DNA of 64,000 bases from Lunularia cruciata (Eukaryota; Streptophyta; Marchantiopsida; Lunulariales; Lunulariaceae), in assembly GCA_948567375.1 (NCBI GenBank), contig OX419761.1, positions 18,328,243 through 18,392,242 on the forward strand, given 5' to 3'. The position numbers were made by a program, and so were the translations under genes. How positions within the stretch are numbered: the stretch's first letter is position 1; every line of letters begins with the position of its first letter. Below the pieces are notes generated by a model. That model ran no database searches. It was not told the origin of the DNA and saw only the letters and a list, made by a program, of their open reading frames with translations. Below are positions 1-12,530 of this stretch, one piece after another.

Positions 1-260
1 CCTGCACGTGCAAGGTGTGTGTGATCTCAAGAAACCCGTCCTGTGTGGTCTCTGCCCAGTTGGGAGTTGGGGGGGTGGGTTATAACCCGCTCTGCCGGCT
101 CTCCATGAGAGAGAGAAAAGACCGCGCTTTGGGGTTCAGAGACCTGCTGTGTGATGCGCATGTGAGGATATACTGTGCAATGGAGGTGTGAGATTTGTAT
201 TGAGGAATACCCCGGGGCCCCGGGGGGGGATTGGAACAGTCAAAGATTGTAAAAAACCCG

Positions 261-975
261 AAAGCCATGATCGTTGTGCAGAGTAAAGACCGGCGCGTTG
301 GAACACCTGCTCCTTTTTTGTTCATAGGAGAGAGTTGTGCTGTGTGCTCTTTTCCTTAAAAGAAAATGCTTGGGATGGTTTATACGCAAGTTTCCCGCAA
401 ACTGGAGAAGTTGCTGCTCATTGATACCGCTTATCCGACGGGAAGAAAATTGCAAATCTTACAGGAAAAAAGAGAGAACAGTCGTCCTCAAGGCCATGGA
501 CGTTGTGCAGAGTAAGAACTGCTTCTTTTCTTAACCCTCATATTTACCCATATTTAACCATAGGAGAGAGTGCTTGCAACACTCTTTTCTTTAAAAGAAA
601 TTGCATGGGATGGTCTTATAAGAAAACTGGAGAAGTTGCTGCTCGTTGTTACCGCTCGCTTATCCAACGGGAAGAATATTACAAAACTTACAGGAAAAGA
701 GAGCGAGAAGAACAGTTGTCTTCAAAGCCATGAACGTTGTGAAGAGTAAGAACCGGGCGCGTTGGAACACCTGCTTCTTCTTTTAACCCTCATATAGTGT
801 TATACCATAGGAGAGAGTGCTTGCTGCACTCTTTTCATTGAAAGAAAATGCATGGGATGGTCTATTGCAAGTTTCCCGCAAACTGGAGAAGTTGCTGCTC
901 ATTGATACCGCTTCTCCAACGGGAAGAATATTACAAAGCTTACAGGAAAAGAGTGCAAGAAGAACAGTTGTCCTC
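261..975. repeat. Three tandem repeat units of about 230 bp
   Basis: Three imperfect direct copies begin near 261, 490 and 724. Each opens with a version of AAAGCCATGAACGTTGTG and includes a stretch reading GGAGAAGTTGCTGCTC near 404, 629 and 885, followed by a CGGGAAGAA block. The period is about 229-234 bp. Short open frames exist in the units, but the frames are not conserved between copies, so coding is not supported. The array ends about 800 bp beyond the stop codon of the ABC transporter on the opposite strand. I do not recognise the sequence. Confidence 0.85.
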
Positions 976-1768
976 AGTGAAGAGCGAACGTCCAGATCTC
1001 AAACACAAACCCCAATCGACCAGGTAACTGAGATGATAGCAACCACATCGACTGACTCGTCAATCTCAAATTCACATCAACCCTGAGGAAACTACTACTT
1101 AGGGATGTTATCCTCTTCCGCAGTGACCGTATAATCCCATTCGGCTTATCGGCCTTTGGCTTTCACCAGCAAAGATTAAAGAACTATTGCATCCCCAAAG
1201 TTTGCAGCGCAAATCTTCCAGCCATTATCCTCTTGTGACGCGTATACAAAATCAGAGGAATACTTTACAAGACTGAAGGCAAGGATTCAAGACGAATGAC
1301 TAGCTACAGCTTCTGACTCTAAAATATTTCCAAGGACTTCGGGATACATACTAAAGCTATCACTCTATCAGGAATCTATCAGTATTCAGAAGGTTTTCTA
1401 ATACATAGTTGTGAGTTGGACACAATCCAGTTGTCCATTCATGTCGTGCAAGACTACAGTCTCCCTCTCCCACCACGACTTCCTTGTGCTGTAGGGTGAG
1501 GTAGGTTCAGCACAATCACTCTGAAGAGAGAAAATCCCGATTTACAGGATGTCGAAAGTAAAATCTCCACAGTGTCTTGTTGCAGGACCCACGAGCAAAA
1601 AATCACTGACTTCCTAGACTGATTATCCATACACCCTCTTGCAGATAAAGAACTCAGTTGGTTTGATTTGGATCTACAAGCTCTGTTCTAATAACGTCGG
1701 GCACCATTCTGCTCCAGTGCTTTGGCCCTTTGGCCTTGTACTTAGTTCCTTACACAATGGACAAGAGG
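976..1768. other. 3' flank of the ABC transporter gene
   Basis: This stretch lies between the 230-bp tandem array and the stop codon of the minus-strand ABC gene. It should contain that gene's 3' UTR and polyadenylation site. I see no other coding region in it. Confidence 0.5.
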
Positions 1769-4700
1769 CTACTGATTTGTTTCAGCTCGCGCTGCGTACT
1801 CTCGAACAAGGGCCGCAAACAAGGACTGTGGCCTTTGCTGCAGTTTGGCAGGACTGTCGTACTCCTGAACATGACCTGTACCCGGATGCACCGATATTGT
1901 TAGAGGTAGCTTGAAACTATATTTGTGCGGCTAGTTAGCACCTTGAAAGTTCCGTACAACAAATATGAGGACCTGAATTTTCTCATAAACTAGCTGTGCG
2001 TGTTCACCTAATGCTCAGAACAAGGAACTAGTCGTAATTTTAAAAGAAGATGAAATAGATTTTGCAAGTTTGAGAGTAGCTGAGAGATCACAAGTAGAGT
2101 ACATACCAGCATCTAAGACAAGTACTTTGTCACTATCCATGACACTCGGAATCCGATGGGCAATGCTGATGACTGTGCTTGATGCAAATTCCTCTCTAAC
2201 GGTTCTTTGTATCACGGCATCCGTTTGCGAGTCCACAGACGCAGTTGCTTCATCAAGGAATAATATACGGCTACGTTTCAGGATGGCTCTTCCTAGGCAA
2301 AAGAGTTGTTTCTGGCCAACGCTCCAGTTGTCTCCATCATCCACCACTGCAGGAGGTACAATGATTATGAAAACAAACATGTCGTATCGGAGTTCACAGA
2401 CAAGGTGACGTACAGTCTAGTAGCTTAGCTTCTAATTCCCACCATCCAGTGTAGTAGTCCTCTGAAGGTCACTACGTCTAACTAGGAATGAAAAGACTGA
2501 TAGTCTGTACGGACTAGTAGATAGTTTCAATGGTGAAGTATAAAACCTTTGAAGTCCAATCTTTCAGGCTTCTCTTGCACGATGTGAGCCAACTGACACT
2601 TGATAAGACTCTGCACAGAATACATCCAGTCAAGTTTAAGTTGAACTCACACTAGACAATCTTAGACCAGGTGCTTCGTAGACCTTCTGATGCTTATCAC
2701 TCGGAAACATTTCGACTTCACCGCCATAGGTGCCAGAACATTGGCATTGCTGACTATAAAGCGTACCTCCATATTCTATGCAACACTGCACTGAGCACAT
2801 GGACATAGAAGAACAGGTGTAGGTGGTTCTCACACTGAATTAAGGTTTTGTGATTTAGAACTTACCTCCCAAATCTGGTCATCGCTGTGAAGCCCCAGGG
2901 GATCAATGTTCGTTCGGACGGTACCCTCAAATAAGGTCGGCTCCTGAGGAATGATCGCCAACTTGGATCGAAGATCAATGAGGCCAAGTGTTCCTATATC
3001 AATTCCGTCAACAATAATTCGTCCCGACGCTGGCTCAACTAATCTAAAAAGAGCTTGGAGGAGAGTTGACTTCCCACTACCAGTCCTCCCAACGACACCC
3101 ACTTTCTCCCCACCCCGAATGGTCAAGCTCAGGCCTTTAAGCACCAATGGAGTGTTGGGTCGGTATCGTAGCTGAAATGATAAATGCAACATTGGTCAGT
3201 GTCAGTGACACAGATTTTATTCCCCGTAGCCATGCAAAGAATAAAACTCAGGCAAGGAACATGAGTACCAAGATAGAAGAGGAAAAGGATAAGTCGGAAA
3301 GTGTGGGATCAGGGACAGGAGCAAGGTTAGAAAACTTGATCCAGAGGTTGCAGCAAATCGGTGAAGGCTCTAAGTACCTTCAAATCTTGCAACATAATGG
3401 TGCCCTCCTGGGGCCAAGCTGAGGGTGGGCGGCTGCCTTCAACAATCAGAGGCGCCTCGCTTGGAAGGTCAGAGTACTGGCTAATTCGTTCAACTGCCAC
3501 CATCTTGTTTTCAACTTGACAAATCGTCATAACGAGCCAGTAGAGGCTCAGGTTGAGTGCGAACCCGTACGATAAAGAAAGCCCAACCAGATCTGGACAA
3601 ACAAGCTATAGATGAGTCACGAGATGAACCCTCCGCAATTGTAAGATCCTGAATCACCGTATTCGTAAAAAGCAGTAAAATAGAGCGATGAAAAGAAACC
3701 GCAAGATATTACCAGGATTGACCCAGTTCTTAGGAAGCGTTACAAGGAGCAGAGCTGAGACACACAGAACAGCAGTTCCAATCATCTCCAGCCGGAAGCC
3801 AAGCCATTCATTGGCTGCATTGTTGTGGAAGTCCATTCGTATGTTGCTATTTACTCTCTCAAAATTGGTTTTACAAAACTGCTCCTGTTTCTCGAAGCAG
3901 CGAATAGTTGTGCATCCAGCAACTGTTCCCGAGAAGTGATCAATAACTGGTGCCTTAGTGATGGCGTCCATCCTTGTCAACTCCCTGGATGTGGGAATAA
4001 AATAGGCCTGCACAGAATTGACCAATATTTTCATGAGCAAGACCCTTGTTGCTCTTGGTATGCCAACCAGAGATCACAAAACCGGGAAGTAGAAGTACTT
4101 TAGCATCTCCTCAAGCTAGGCACTTGCTTCTAACTGGACTAATATCAGTTTCATCTTTTTACAGCTCTTTATAGCCAGGCATCCTAATCTTCATAAAGAA
4201 CACGATGAAAACAAGTCCGAAATGTTTTAAAAGCTTGTTCACAGGAACATCTTACTCGCGGTAGCTTTCAAACGTGTCGTACCTGACATACAAAGAAAAT
4301 GTAACTTAAGGCAAATATGACGACGAATATCGGCGGGGTCACTTGAATCATGACGAATAATATTCCCAAAGTGGAGAAGAGAACCCCTAGGATTGCTCCA
4401 AATTGAAATGCTAGTACAAGATCCAGCGTTGTCTGATCTGTGGAGGACTGTACATTCAAAAGTTCGCGATTAAAGTTAAAGTCCCGTAAATTGGTCTGGC
4501 ACAACACAACATAAATGTGCACATTGAAAATTCAAGATAATAATTTTGTAACAAGAGAGAGCTCTAACCTATATATATGACATATGCGTAACCGTGAGTG
4601 TTAGAAATGCACAGAGAGAAAACCGTGAAAAGTGATTAACATCGTAACATCGTATTACCCTGCTTAAAATTCTTCCAGATGGTGTAGTATCAAAGAAGGC

Positions 4701-7700
4701 CATTGGAGCTCTGAAAATGCTGCGTATCATGCTGCTGAAAAATTTCTGAGCAGTTTTGAGACCGACGGCAGTTCCTAATGCAGTTCGACCACACACGGCC
4801 ACCCAGCTTCCAAAAGCAAACAAGGCGTAAACACCAATAAAGAGTCCTCGATGAAATTTGGGACGATGGGCATCGGAAGTTTCGAAAGCCAGCCAGTAGT
4901 CACCACATACTAACAGCCCCTGCCACATGGTTTGGAGACCAAGCAAACCAATAACAGCTGACCATCCAAATGCTTTTGTCCCGTACATCCGGTAGTAAGT
5001 CCATGCAACACGTCCGACTCCTCTCTGTTCTTCCTCAACTAACTTTGGAACAAATTTCTTATTTTCGCTCTTCACCTTTTGTATTTCTGTCACAAGTTTA
5101 GGACTTGACAGTTGCCTGTCAAAATCTTTCTTAGGGGCAATTGGCAGCGTTGAGCTTCCCTCTACAAAGATATCGTCCGAAGACTCGTCGTTCCTGTCAG
5201 CTGCAACCTTCTCCAACGCATCAACATGAGCAGCAACTAGAGCCTCGAAATCGGTTCCTTCTTGAAGAATCTCATCATACTTGCCTGCTTGAACAATCTT
5301 GCCGTCGCGCATAACCTGCAAAAACCTCCAGATATTCAGGTAGGATTTCGTGCAACATGACATATGATTAAACAGTTGTTGAGCAAGAACTCCTGCCAAA
5401 ATTTCCTGGACATGATATCACCATAGGTCCTAATGAAGCATGCCACGCCCATGGCAAGATCGCTTCCTAAACATGCCGTGCCCGACATGCCTTTAGCTCC
5501 TGCGTGTGCCTTCGTCGATCACCGAATTCTAGGCTCTGAACACGACCTCTTGCCAAACATCCTCAGACACCGCACCAGCACAGCTACTAAAGAGAGCATC
5601 TTCGCGAGTCTACAAATTTCTAACATCAATCTCTACATCACACTAGATACATGTTTTCCTAGTTTACAAGCATTCAAAAGACCTGTTCAGTGTTTGACAT
5701 GCGTAATGATCAAATGCCAAGAACTTACGAGGATTTGATCAGCTCCATGAAGGAACTCAACTTGGTGTGTCACCAACAAAACGGTCTTGGATCTCAGTAC
5801 GCCTCGAATGCATTGCTGCGGACGCATTCACAGAACAAGGTTACGCGGATTCTAGGTGGCAACTCCCCGAGACAGCACAGCTTCCCGTACTAGCATCTCT
5901 AGACCGCTAAGGTACTTAACGAATGTCGTGCGGATGCATACAGTAGACCCATAAAAGATTTATATGTGTTTCTTCAAAGCGCACCTTAAAAAGTGCGGAA
6001 CCTGTGTGAGCATCCACTGCACTGAATATATCGTCCAGCAGGTAGACATCACAGTCTTGGTAGACAGCTCGAGCCAGCTGAATTCGCTGTTTCTGCCCTC
6101 CGCTCAAGTTTATGCCTCGATCTCCAATCTCTGTTTGATCGCCATTATCCATGAGTCTCAAATCTGTCTCCAGTGAGCAAACACGTATAGTTTCCTCGTA
6201 CCTAGCTCTATTCATGGCGAGGCCGAAGAGAATATTGTCCTCAATAGTGCCACTCTGAATCCAGGAATTCTGAGCAACATACGCTGAGCTCCCACTTATT
6301 TTCACCTGTAACGTCAATCGAGAAGCACAATCTTATAAAATGCAAGTCAAAGAATATCCAGTCGCTAGATCAGATGACTGGTATATAACCAGTGGTGTGC
6401 AAAAGCAGTTCAATGAACGGGGGATCTACACCCACGAATGACTGTAAGATTCCACCCTGGTGAAGAAGCATGAATGCAATCATAGAGTGTTGCTCAGTAC
6501 AGTGTTATAGTAGCTACCTCACAGTATTAGAATTTCCATATATCAAGTCGATTAGAAGCACTATTGCAGTTTGAGAAACTACTGAAATTGTACTACCCTA
6601 TAACCTCCTCGTCAAGACTCCAAAAAAGGTGCATAAGTCTCATATAAAGCCAAAATTCCACGTTGAAGAGAAGCGTTCATAATCTACCAGGGAGTAGTCT
6701 AACGGTACGAATCGTGCAGAAGAGAAAAAAAACGAAGAGTTTACCGTGCCAGACAACTTGGGCATTTCCCCCAGTATCGATGAAAGCAAGGAGGACTTTC
6801 CCGATCCAACCATGCCGACAATTGCGAGTAGAGAACCTTGCTTGGCCGTGATGTTAATGTCAGCCAAAGTTGGCTTGGGGCTTTCGTCATCCCAACGGAA
6901 ACTTCCTCCATCTACCGTCACAGCAATTTCTTCGCCGGGTGGAAGTCTCTCCACAATACTCAAGTCCAGCTCCTTGCTGATCATGTACTTGTCCAGTCGA
7001 TCAAGTGAAACCAGGGCTTGTGATATTGCAATAAGAGCTTGAGGAAAGAGGCGTACTGGTTCCATCAAGATCCTGAAGGTTGCAGTGGCTGTGAATACTC
7101 TCCCCGGTGTTAGCTCGATGCCGAGCACCACACACAACCCGAATGTTACCACAGAAACCACGGATGGCGACATCCATAGTAGGGCAATATTGTAGGAAAG
7201 CGAGACCCAATACTTGACCAACCAACCATATTCAGAATCTCTAAAGCTCTCCACTCGATGACGAAAGTGTTCGTCCCATGACTGAAGTTTGATAATCTTC
7301 ATGTTGTTGAGTGCCTCGGTTAAAGCTTTCAGTCTAGAATCTCTCATTTTGGCGAGGGAAGCGAGATAGCCTTTCTGGTACCTCGAGGTACTCATCGTTG
7401 CAACAACCAGAAGCACCATGGTTGTTAAACCTGCTAGCATGGCAATTCCTACAACGGAGTATAGAATCATCAGGGCAACCATAATCTGCATAGGCAGCAT
7501 CCACATGTTGTGCAGCTGTATGACAACATCACCAAGCTGTTGCACGTCGACTGACATGTAGGATACAATCTGCCCCAATCCATGATCTTGTCGTGCAGAA
7601 TTCGAGAGGCGCAAACCCTTGTGGTAGAGGGATGTTATAAGAGAGGCACGGACAAGCATTCCCAACCTGTTGCTCTGAAAATTGTAGTGATGGGCAGATA

Positions 7701-8880
7701 ACACCTGTATGACGGTGGCGAGAAATAAAATGCCTGTCAAATAGTACCCTTCGTATGGGGAAGAACCAGCGCCAGAGGCAAAATCAACAAAACGTTGAAT
7801 AAGAAGAGGACCAATATACATGACAGCCAGCCTCAGAAACGCTAAACTGCCTATTAACGACAACTTTGGCCAGAAGCTCCTGAGAAGAGCCAAGCGCACA
7901 GGATGCTCAGTGAACTCTTCGGACCACTTTGAAGTGAACAGATCATACAACCTCTCAGCGCAGTCATCAGGTGCCACGTGAGGAACATCCTCGAGCTTGA
8001 GAGGATTTTCTGCTCCTTTTCTGAGTAGAGGGTTCATCCATAACCAGGCTGCCCTACTCCGGAAATCTGCCTCTGCGTAGTCGGTGACATGGTATGCGGC
8101 ATCCGGTATCCCGTCCCCGTCAGTGTCTATGAGAGGATCGATCAAGTCTCGATTTACTTCTTCGATGATTAGACCTGTATCTCCTTTGATACTGATCACC
8201 AGCAAAAACGAGGTGACAGGGAAAATAACGAGAGCAATAACGTCATCTAACGAAGTTGGATCGTAAGGGCTAGATTTCGTCGCAAATTGGACAAGCGCAG
8301 AGAATAGGGGCCAGATGGAGAGGCAAAACAACGTAGACCACCAAAGTCGCAGAACAGAAGCGTGCTTCTTGGCAGCAAACAGTTTTTCATGAGCAACCAC
8401 GGCAGCGAAGATGAACCAACTGACGAACTGAATGGCAGCAAAAGTGAATTCCAATATAGTGGGATCCTCCCAGTTACTGACGAACACAACCCAAAACCGC
8501 CAGGCAGCAGCAAAGAAGTATACCACACAGGCAAGCCCTGTGAGAGCCACGGTGACCCTGTAGCTTTTACCAACTCCGGTTACCATAAGCTCAGTTTTAG
8601 GATAACTGCTGCCATTCTGCAGCTTACTCTCTTTTCTTCTACGCCGCACTCCCCATAGCTTAATCGCTGCCAAAACGCCTACGATGATCAAGAAGACACA
8701 GTTGACCAAAAACGAAACCACTCTCTGGGAGCATGGTTCCGTGAGGAGAAAGTACGCCTTTGCCACTTCATGTGTTGCCCATGATTCGTCGGGAAGCCTG
8801 GCAGGGCCAGCGCAGTATGACCACATTGAAGAGTACGACATGGTTATGACAGGAGCTGGTCCGACTGCAGGCGCATACAT
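1769..8880 (-). CDS. ABCC: Full-size ABCC (MRP-type) ABC transporter, 11 exons, 1,529 aa
   Basis: Exons (minus strand): 8880-6748, 6305-5985, 5815-5729, 5315-4659, 4447-4283, 4007-3713, 3592-3378, 3171-2866, 2610-2547, 2346-2107, 1875-1769. All introns are GT-AG and the exons total 4,590 nt in one frame ending in TAG. The start is the first ATG in frame (MYAPAVG); the frame is open further upstream only from a TTG. Order: extra N-terminal membrane domain TMD0, TMD1, NBD1 with Walker [10 protein letters not shown] (688-696), signature LSGGQ (778-782), Walker B DVYLLDD (797-803) and H-loop His (about 835), then TMD2, and NBD2 with Walker [10 protein letters not shown] (1319-1327), variant signature WSVGQ (1422-1426) and Walker B RILFLDE (1441-1447). 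Both nucleotide sites look intact. Known family members export conjugates and folates from the cytosol across the tonoplast or plasma membrane. Wording around YMISKELD and FSAVDAHTG is closest to Arabidopsis ABCC4/ABCC14. The substrate is not inferable. Confidence 0.95.
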
Positions 8881-10584
8881 ATCCACATTAGCGACCAATC
8901 AGATTGTTCTGCGGACCACAGCTTGTAGCTATACAATTTCTAACTCCATCCATACACCACAAATATAGCATACGAGACATCACAATTATAATGAACACAG
9001 ACGTTCCTGACGGATAGACAATGCAAATGGCAGCGATAAGAACAGAACATCGAGTATGTTGAAGTTTCAAAAGAGATTTCCAAAGGATGCTTTTTTCTCT
9101 ACTTCACAAATTCTTATCGAAACGGAAAGTCCTCTTCCGACAATCTTTCGGCCAAGACGTCAAACCCAACCAAAACAGTTCATCGACTAGTTTATTTAGA
9201 CATTCAACCAAGCATGAGCGAACAGCAGCAGGCGCTTATCACGACTTTTCCACGAGCGATCAAGAGACAGAGGGGTGTGAGATACAACAGAAGAAGGTCT
9301 CTGATCTGCCCTCTCCACAAACAGAACGCTCTCCGGTGCTCCACTGTTTTCTTATGTAGCTCTTTCTTGTGCACACATCATTAAACATTGCGGGAGAGAC
9401 ATATCGGGGATTTCTGAGGTAGCTACTACACTTCTTACATTCGTAAAACAGTTGGCCGATTCGGGCCGTCAGCGACTGACAACAGTCCACATTACAGATA
9501 TCACTTCCGCAGTCAGAACGAAATCTCACGCCTTGACTCGACGAGAGAAAAGCTCGGCGATGCCTGTTGCTATAATTTGCTCCCAATGCGAATAACGACG
9601 AGATCCAGCCCCGACGTTTCAGAAGCCAACGGTCAAAATTTTGCTGGAGCTGTTAAAATATTCCAGACTTTCAGCCCTGAGAAGTCTCTGACCTTTTAAC
9701 CTCTATGCGTACCCTGTGTAGAAGGAAGGCTCCGCACAAATTCTGAAATTTTAGCTACAGCTCATCAACGCCGCACTTAAATTCAAGATCTTTGACGGCA
9801 ACCTTTATCGTCCTCCCTCATCAATGACCAAAACAATGAGTATCTCCGGAGCACTCTGTCTGAGAAACACACAGACTCAAAAACTCTGCCTTCTTGTCAA
9901 TCAATCTCCACAGAAACATCGTCAGATGTGCGCCAGATAATTTCTCCCTTGTCAGTCCTGCTAACACCAAACTTGACACCACTCTATCTTCAAATGCCAA
10001 TTTACGCCATGCCCCCTACAATCAACTCCCATTCTCTCATAATCTCCTCGTCCTCGTCCCAAAGCCTTCGTACAGACCTCTCCCTCTCCCGTCGTGAGAA
10101 AAGGACGTGAACAGATCGGATCTTCACATCAAATTACCACCAACACCAACATCTCTATCTCTGCCCCTCGCGTGAGCTGCACATGTGAGTCAATCAGAGC
10201 ATATGAGGAAAAACCGCACATGAAAGCAAAGCTTACTAACTCGCTATCAACCAAGGGGAGTTCCGTACACCGCAATTGGCACAGGGCATGCACAACCTCG
10301 ATCTCGAGTTTCAATCCGCTTTTAAGAACCACATCCATCACCATTCTCTCTCTCTTGCTCACCTGAAGCTCCTGGTGACGACAACGAAGTCCTCATGCTC
10401 CCTCGCTCCATTGACTAACTCACAACCACGCTCATCTAGTACGAAATCTCTACCGTTAAACTACGATATCCGACGGTGTATATGACGTCCACTGTTGTCA
10501 TTCAGAATGTTCCCTTCCCCCGGCTCACCCTCGTCAACAGTCCACCGGTTGCCATGGTCTCTCGAACCTGGTCGCTACGGTTAA
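8881..10584. promoter_or_regulatory. Upstream region of the ABC transporter (promoter and 5' UTR expected)
   Basis: No convincing coding exon is visible upstream of the ABC transporter start. Composition is mixed, with a CT-rich tract around 9,880-10,100 as is common in plant 5' leaders. The core promoter and any 5' UTR intron cannot be placed from the sequence alone. Confidence 0.35.
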
Positions 10585-10806
10585 AAGGGGAAGATCGTCG
10601 CGGTGGGTCGCGCAAGTGCGGCGCTAGTTCCCCACATGGTTGTTACTATTCTTATACCCCCCGGTCAAAAGGTCGTCGACGTGACGTCGCGATTCGCGAG
10701 TGGGACAACAGCGGTAGTTGAGAGTGAACGATGGTCGCCATGGTTGGGGATCTGGAGCACTTCCACTTCTTCAATCTCGTCGCGCCGCCGAAGGCGATCC
10801 TCGTAG
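10585..10806 (+). other. GC-rich open stretch, unassigned
   Basis: This island is much richer in GC and CpG than its surroundings. One plus-strand frame is open for about 73 codons (10585-10806) and reads like protein in the middle (ILIPPGQKVVDVTSRFASGT), ending in an arginine/serine run. I recognise no family and see no partner exons. It may be an exon of an undetected gene, a gene relic or a CpG-rich regulatory island. Confidence 0.2.
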
Positions 10807-10875
10807 ACGTTATTTTCATTTGCGTACCATGATTACCTCCACGTCAAGTGACCAGCCTCATTATCCGCACGATTA

Positions 10876-11020
10876 ATGCTTCACTCAAATCCAGTCCGCA
10901 AGATGTGATTTGCGTTGCAGGATGATGCTTAATTTTATCCATCCGCAAAATGTGATGTGCGTCGCAGGAATAATCCTTCATTTAATCCAGTGTGCAGGAC
11001 GTGATTGGCGTCTCCTGCCA
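10876..11020. repeat. Three tandem 49-bp units
   Basis: Imperfect units start at about 10876, 10925 and 10974. Each has a TCCGCAAGATGTGAT-like core followed by GCGTYGCAGG. The third is more diverged. No coding capacity is evident. Confidence 0.75.
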
Positions 11021-12008
11021 ACCACTCCTTGTACAAATACGTGCGGTATATGTCTGCCGGAAAATATCAACGCGAAATATAGCTTCGGAAGTGTAAGGCG
11101 ATCAGTTACCATAGTTGTCGTACTAAGCTTAGATCTCCGTATATGTATACTGTAGTAGACTTCCCTCCTTACAAGGGGATAGTAAATCATCGATGTTAAC
11201 TCAGGTCAGGTCCACTCTAATAGTTAATTGTAGAGGGCAAACTCTTTTTGCATACTCCAAGAAGATACGCAAACGATATCTGTGTGAGTTTATAGGAAAT
11301 AAAAGAATAATATAGTTACTCAAGGAGTCCGTTTTGATGTCCTGAGTTATAGGTATGAATCTGTAGCAATGTAGAAATTTCTTTCTTTTAAGAGAGGAGA
11401 ACCATGCAATTCAGAAGATAAGTTCACTTTGTTATAATGGACGGTAAACTGAACTCCGTGCGAGACCTTCAGACCTCTACTTTATTTGAATATCGTGTCT
11501 CCGAATCCGTAAAATATAAGATATGACCATATGTATCCGTTAACTTAAAGGAAGATTATCAAAAGAAAGGTTCCTTGATGAGTTATTTAGGGTCTTTCCG
11601 TGTGGTTGCTGATTATGCAGCTAACAGTTTGGATGATTCATAAGAATGTTCATCGCTACATTAATTCGTTACTTCCATTAGAAGAAATATATATAGATAT
11701 TTGACTTTTCATTGGTTTCAAAAAACGAGTTCAATCACTTTGCGATTTCTAATTCTAAAATGTACTACCTTCAACAATCTTGAGTCATATATTGGTGGAA
11801 ATTTGCGCAAAAAATTCTTTTGTCTATCCTTTTCTATTGGTTTGGTAAATTCAGCCTCAAATGCATGTATAAGATATCCGAATTTTACACATCTCACTGC
11901 TTTAAGTTAATTGTTTGGACATGTAAAGGGCTATTTCGGTACCAGGTCGGGGCTCGCGTGTTAGGGAAAGGAGGTAAACTTACAACCCTTACATCGCTAG
12001 TTTAGTAA
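11021..12008. other. Intergenic, nothing recognised
   Basis: AT-rich sequence with only short chance open frames. No transposon terminus, RNA gene or exon was recognised. Confidence 0.5.
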
Positions 12009-12385
12009 TTGAGAAGAAGGCGACTGCGTAAGAAAAACGAAGGATGGGAAGACCCCATCAAGCCGTACAAGACAAGGGAGAGAAAAAAAGATAACATGGG
12101 GCTAAGCCCCAATAGAGCCTATATGAGTAATGTTTAGTAATGGGGCAGAGGAGTTTAGTAATGTAATTTAGTAACTAGTTTAGTAAGGGGGCAGAGGAGT
12201 GGATGTCTTTTACATCTCACTGCAGGAAGCGTATCTACTATGTAGGGCAGATTCTTCTTCTTTCCAATACTAGTGGGGCTTAGCCCCATTATACCCCACA
12301 TCTTTTCCTTATACGGTTTGATGGGTCTTTCCATCCCTCTTGTTTTCACGCGTGATCGCGTTTTTCTCTCACCTGGTATATGGTT
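12009..12385. repeat. Foldback element made of two inverted copies of the GGGGCTAAGCCCC repeat
   Basis: A plus copy at about 12009-12115 contains GAAGGATGGGAAGACCCCAT, then CAAGCCGTACAAG, and ends in the palindrome TGGGGCTAAGCCCCA. An inverted copy lies at about 12280-12385. The arms are imperfect and about 105 bp long, separated by about 165 bp. The spacer holds two GTTTAGTAA-GGGGCAGAGGAG segments about 43 bp apart. The structure resembles a MITE or foldback. No target-site duplication was identified. Confidence 0.7.
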
Positions 12386-12477
12386 TAGTACTATACGTTT
12401 CAAATGTGACAGGATTTATAACGGGAAATAGAAAGTTGTCCGTATGATTCCTAAATCTATACAATCCCACGCTGTTC

Positions 12478-12530
12478 AATGTCTCTACCTTGTACGGCCT
12501 GATGGGGTCTTCGCATCCTTCGTGTTTGTC
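12478..12530 (-). repeat. Partial copy of the dispersed GGGGCTAAGCCCC repeat family
   Basis: The reverse complement reads CACGAAGGATGCGAAGACCC, then CATCAGGCCGTACAAGG and TAGAGACA, matching the core of the family at 12,041. The palindromic end is absent. Confidence 0.7.

Noticed and set aside
2015..2106. Read-through of the tenth ABC exon into a short open tail
   Set aside because: A GTATGT donor after 2107 and an exon at 1875-1769 give the family's expected C-terminal residues ([13 protein letters not shown]), so the tail is intron.
8881..8898. Extension of the ABC transporter frame upstream to a TTG at 8898
   Set aside because: TTG is not a usual plant start. The first ATG in frame is at 8880 and gives a normal ABCC N-terminus.
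12100..12125. Helitron 3' end at the TGGGGCTAAGCCCCA hairpin
   Set aside because: No CTRR-T terminus at the expected short distance, and no Rep/helicase frame nearby.
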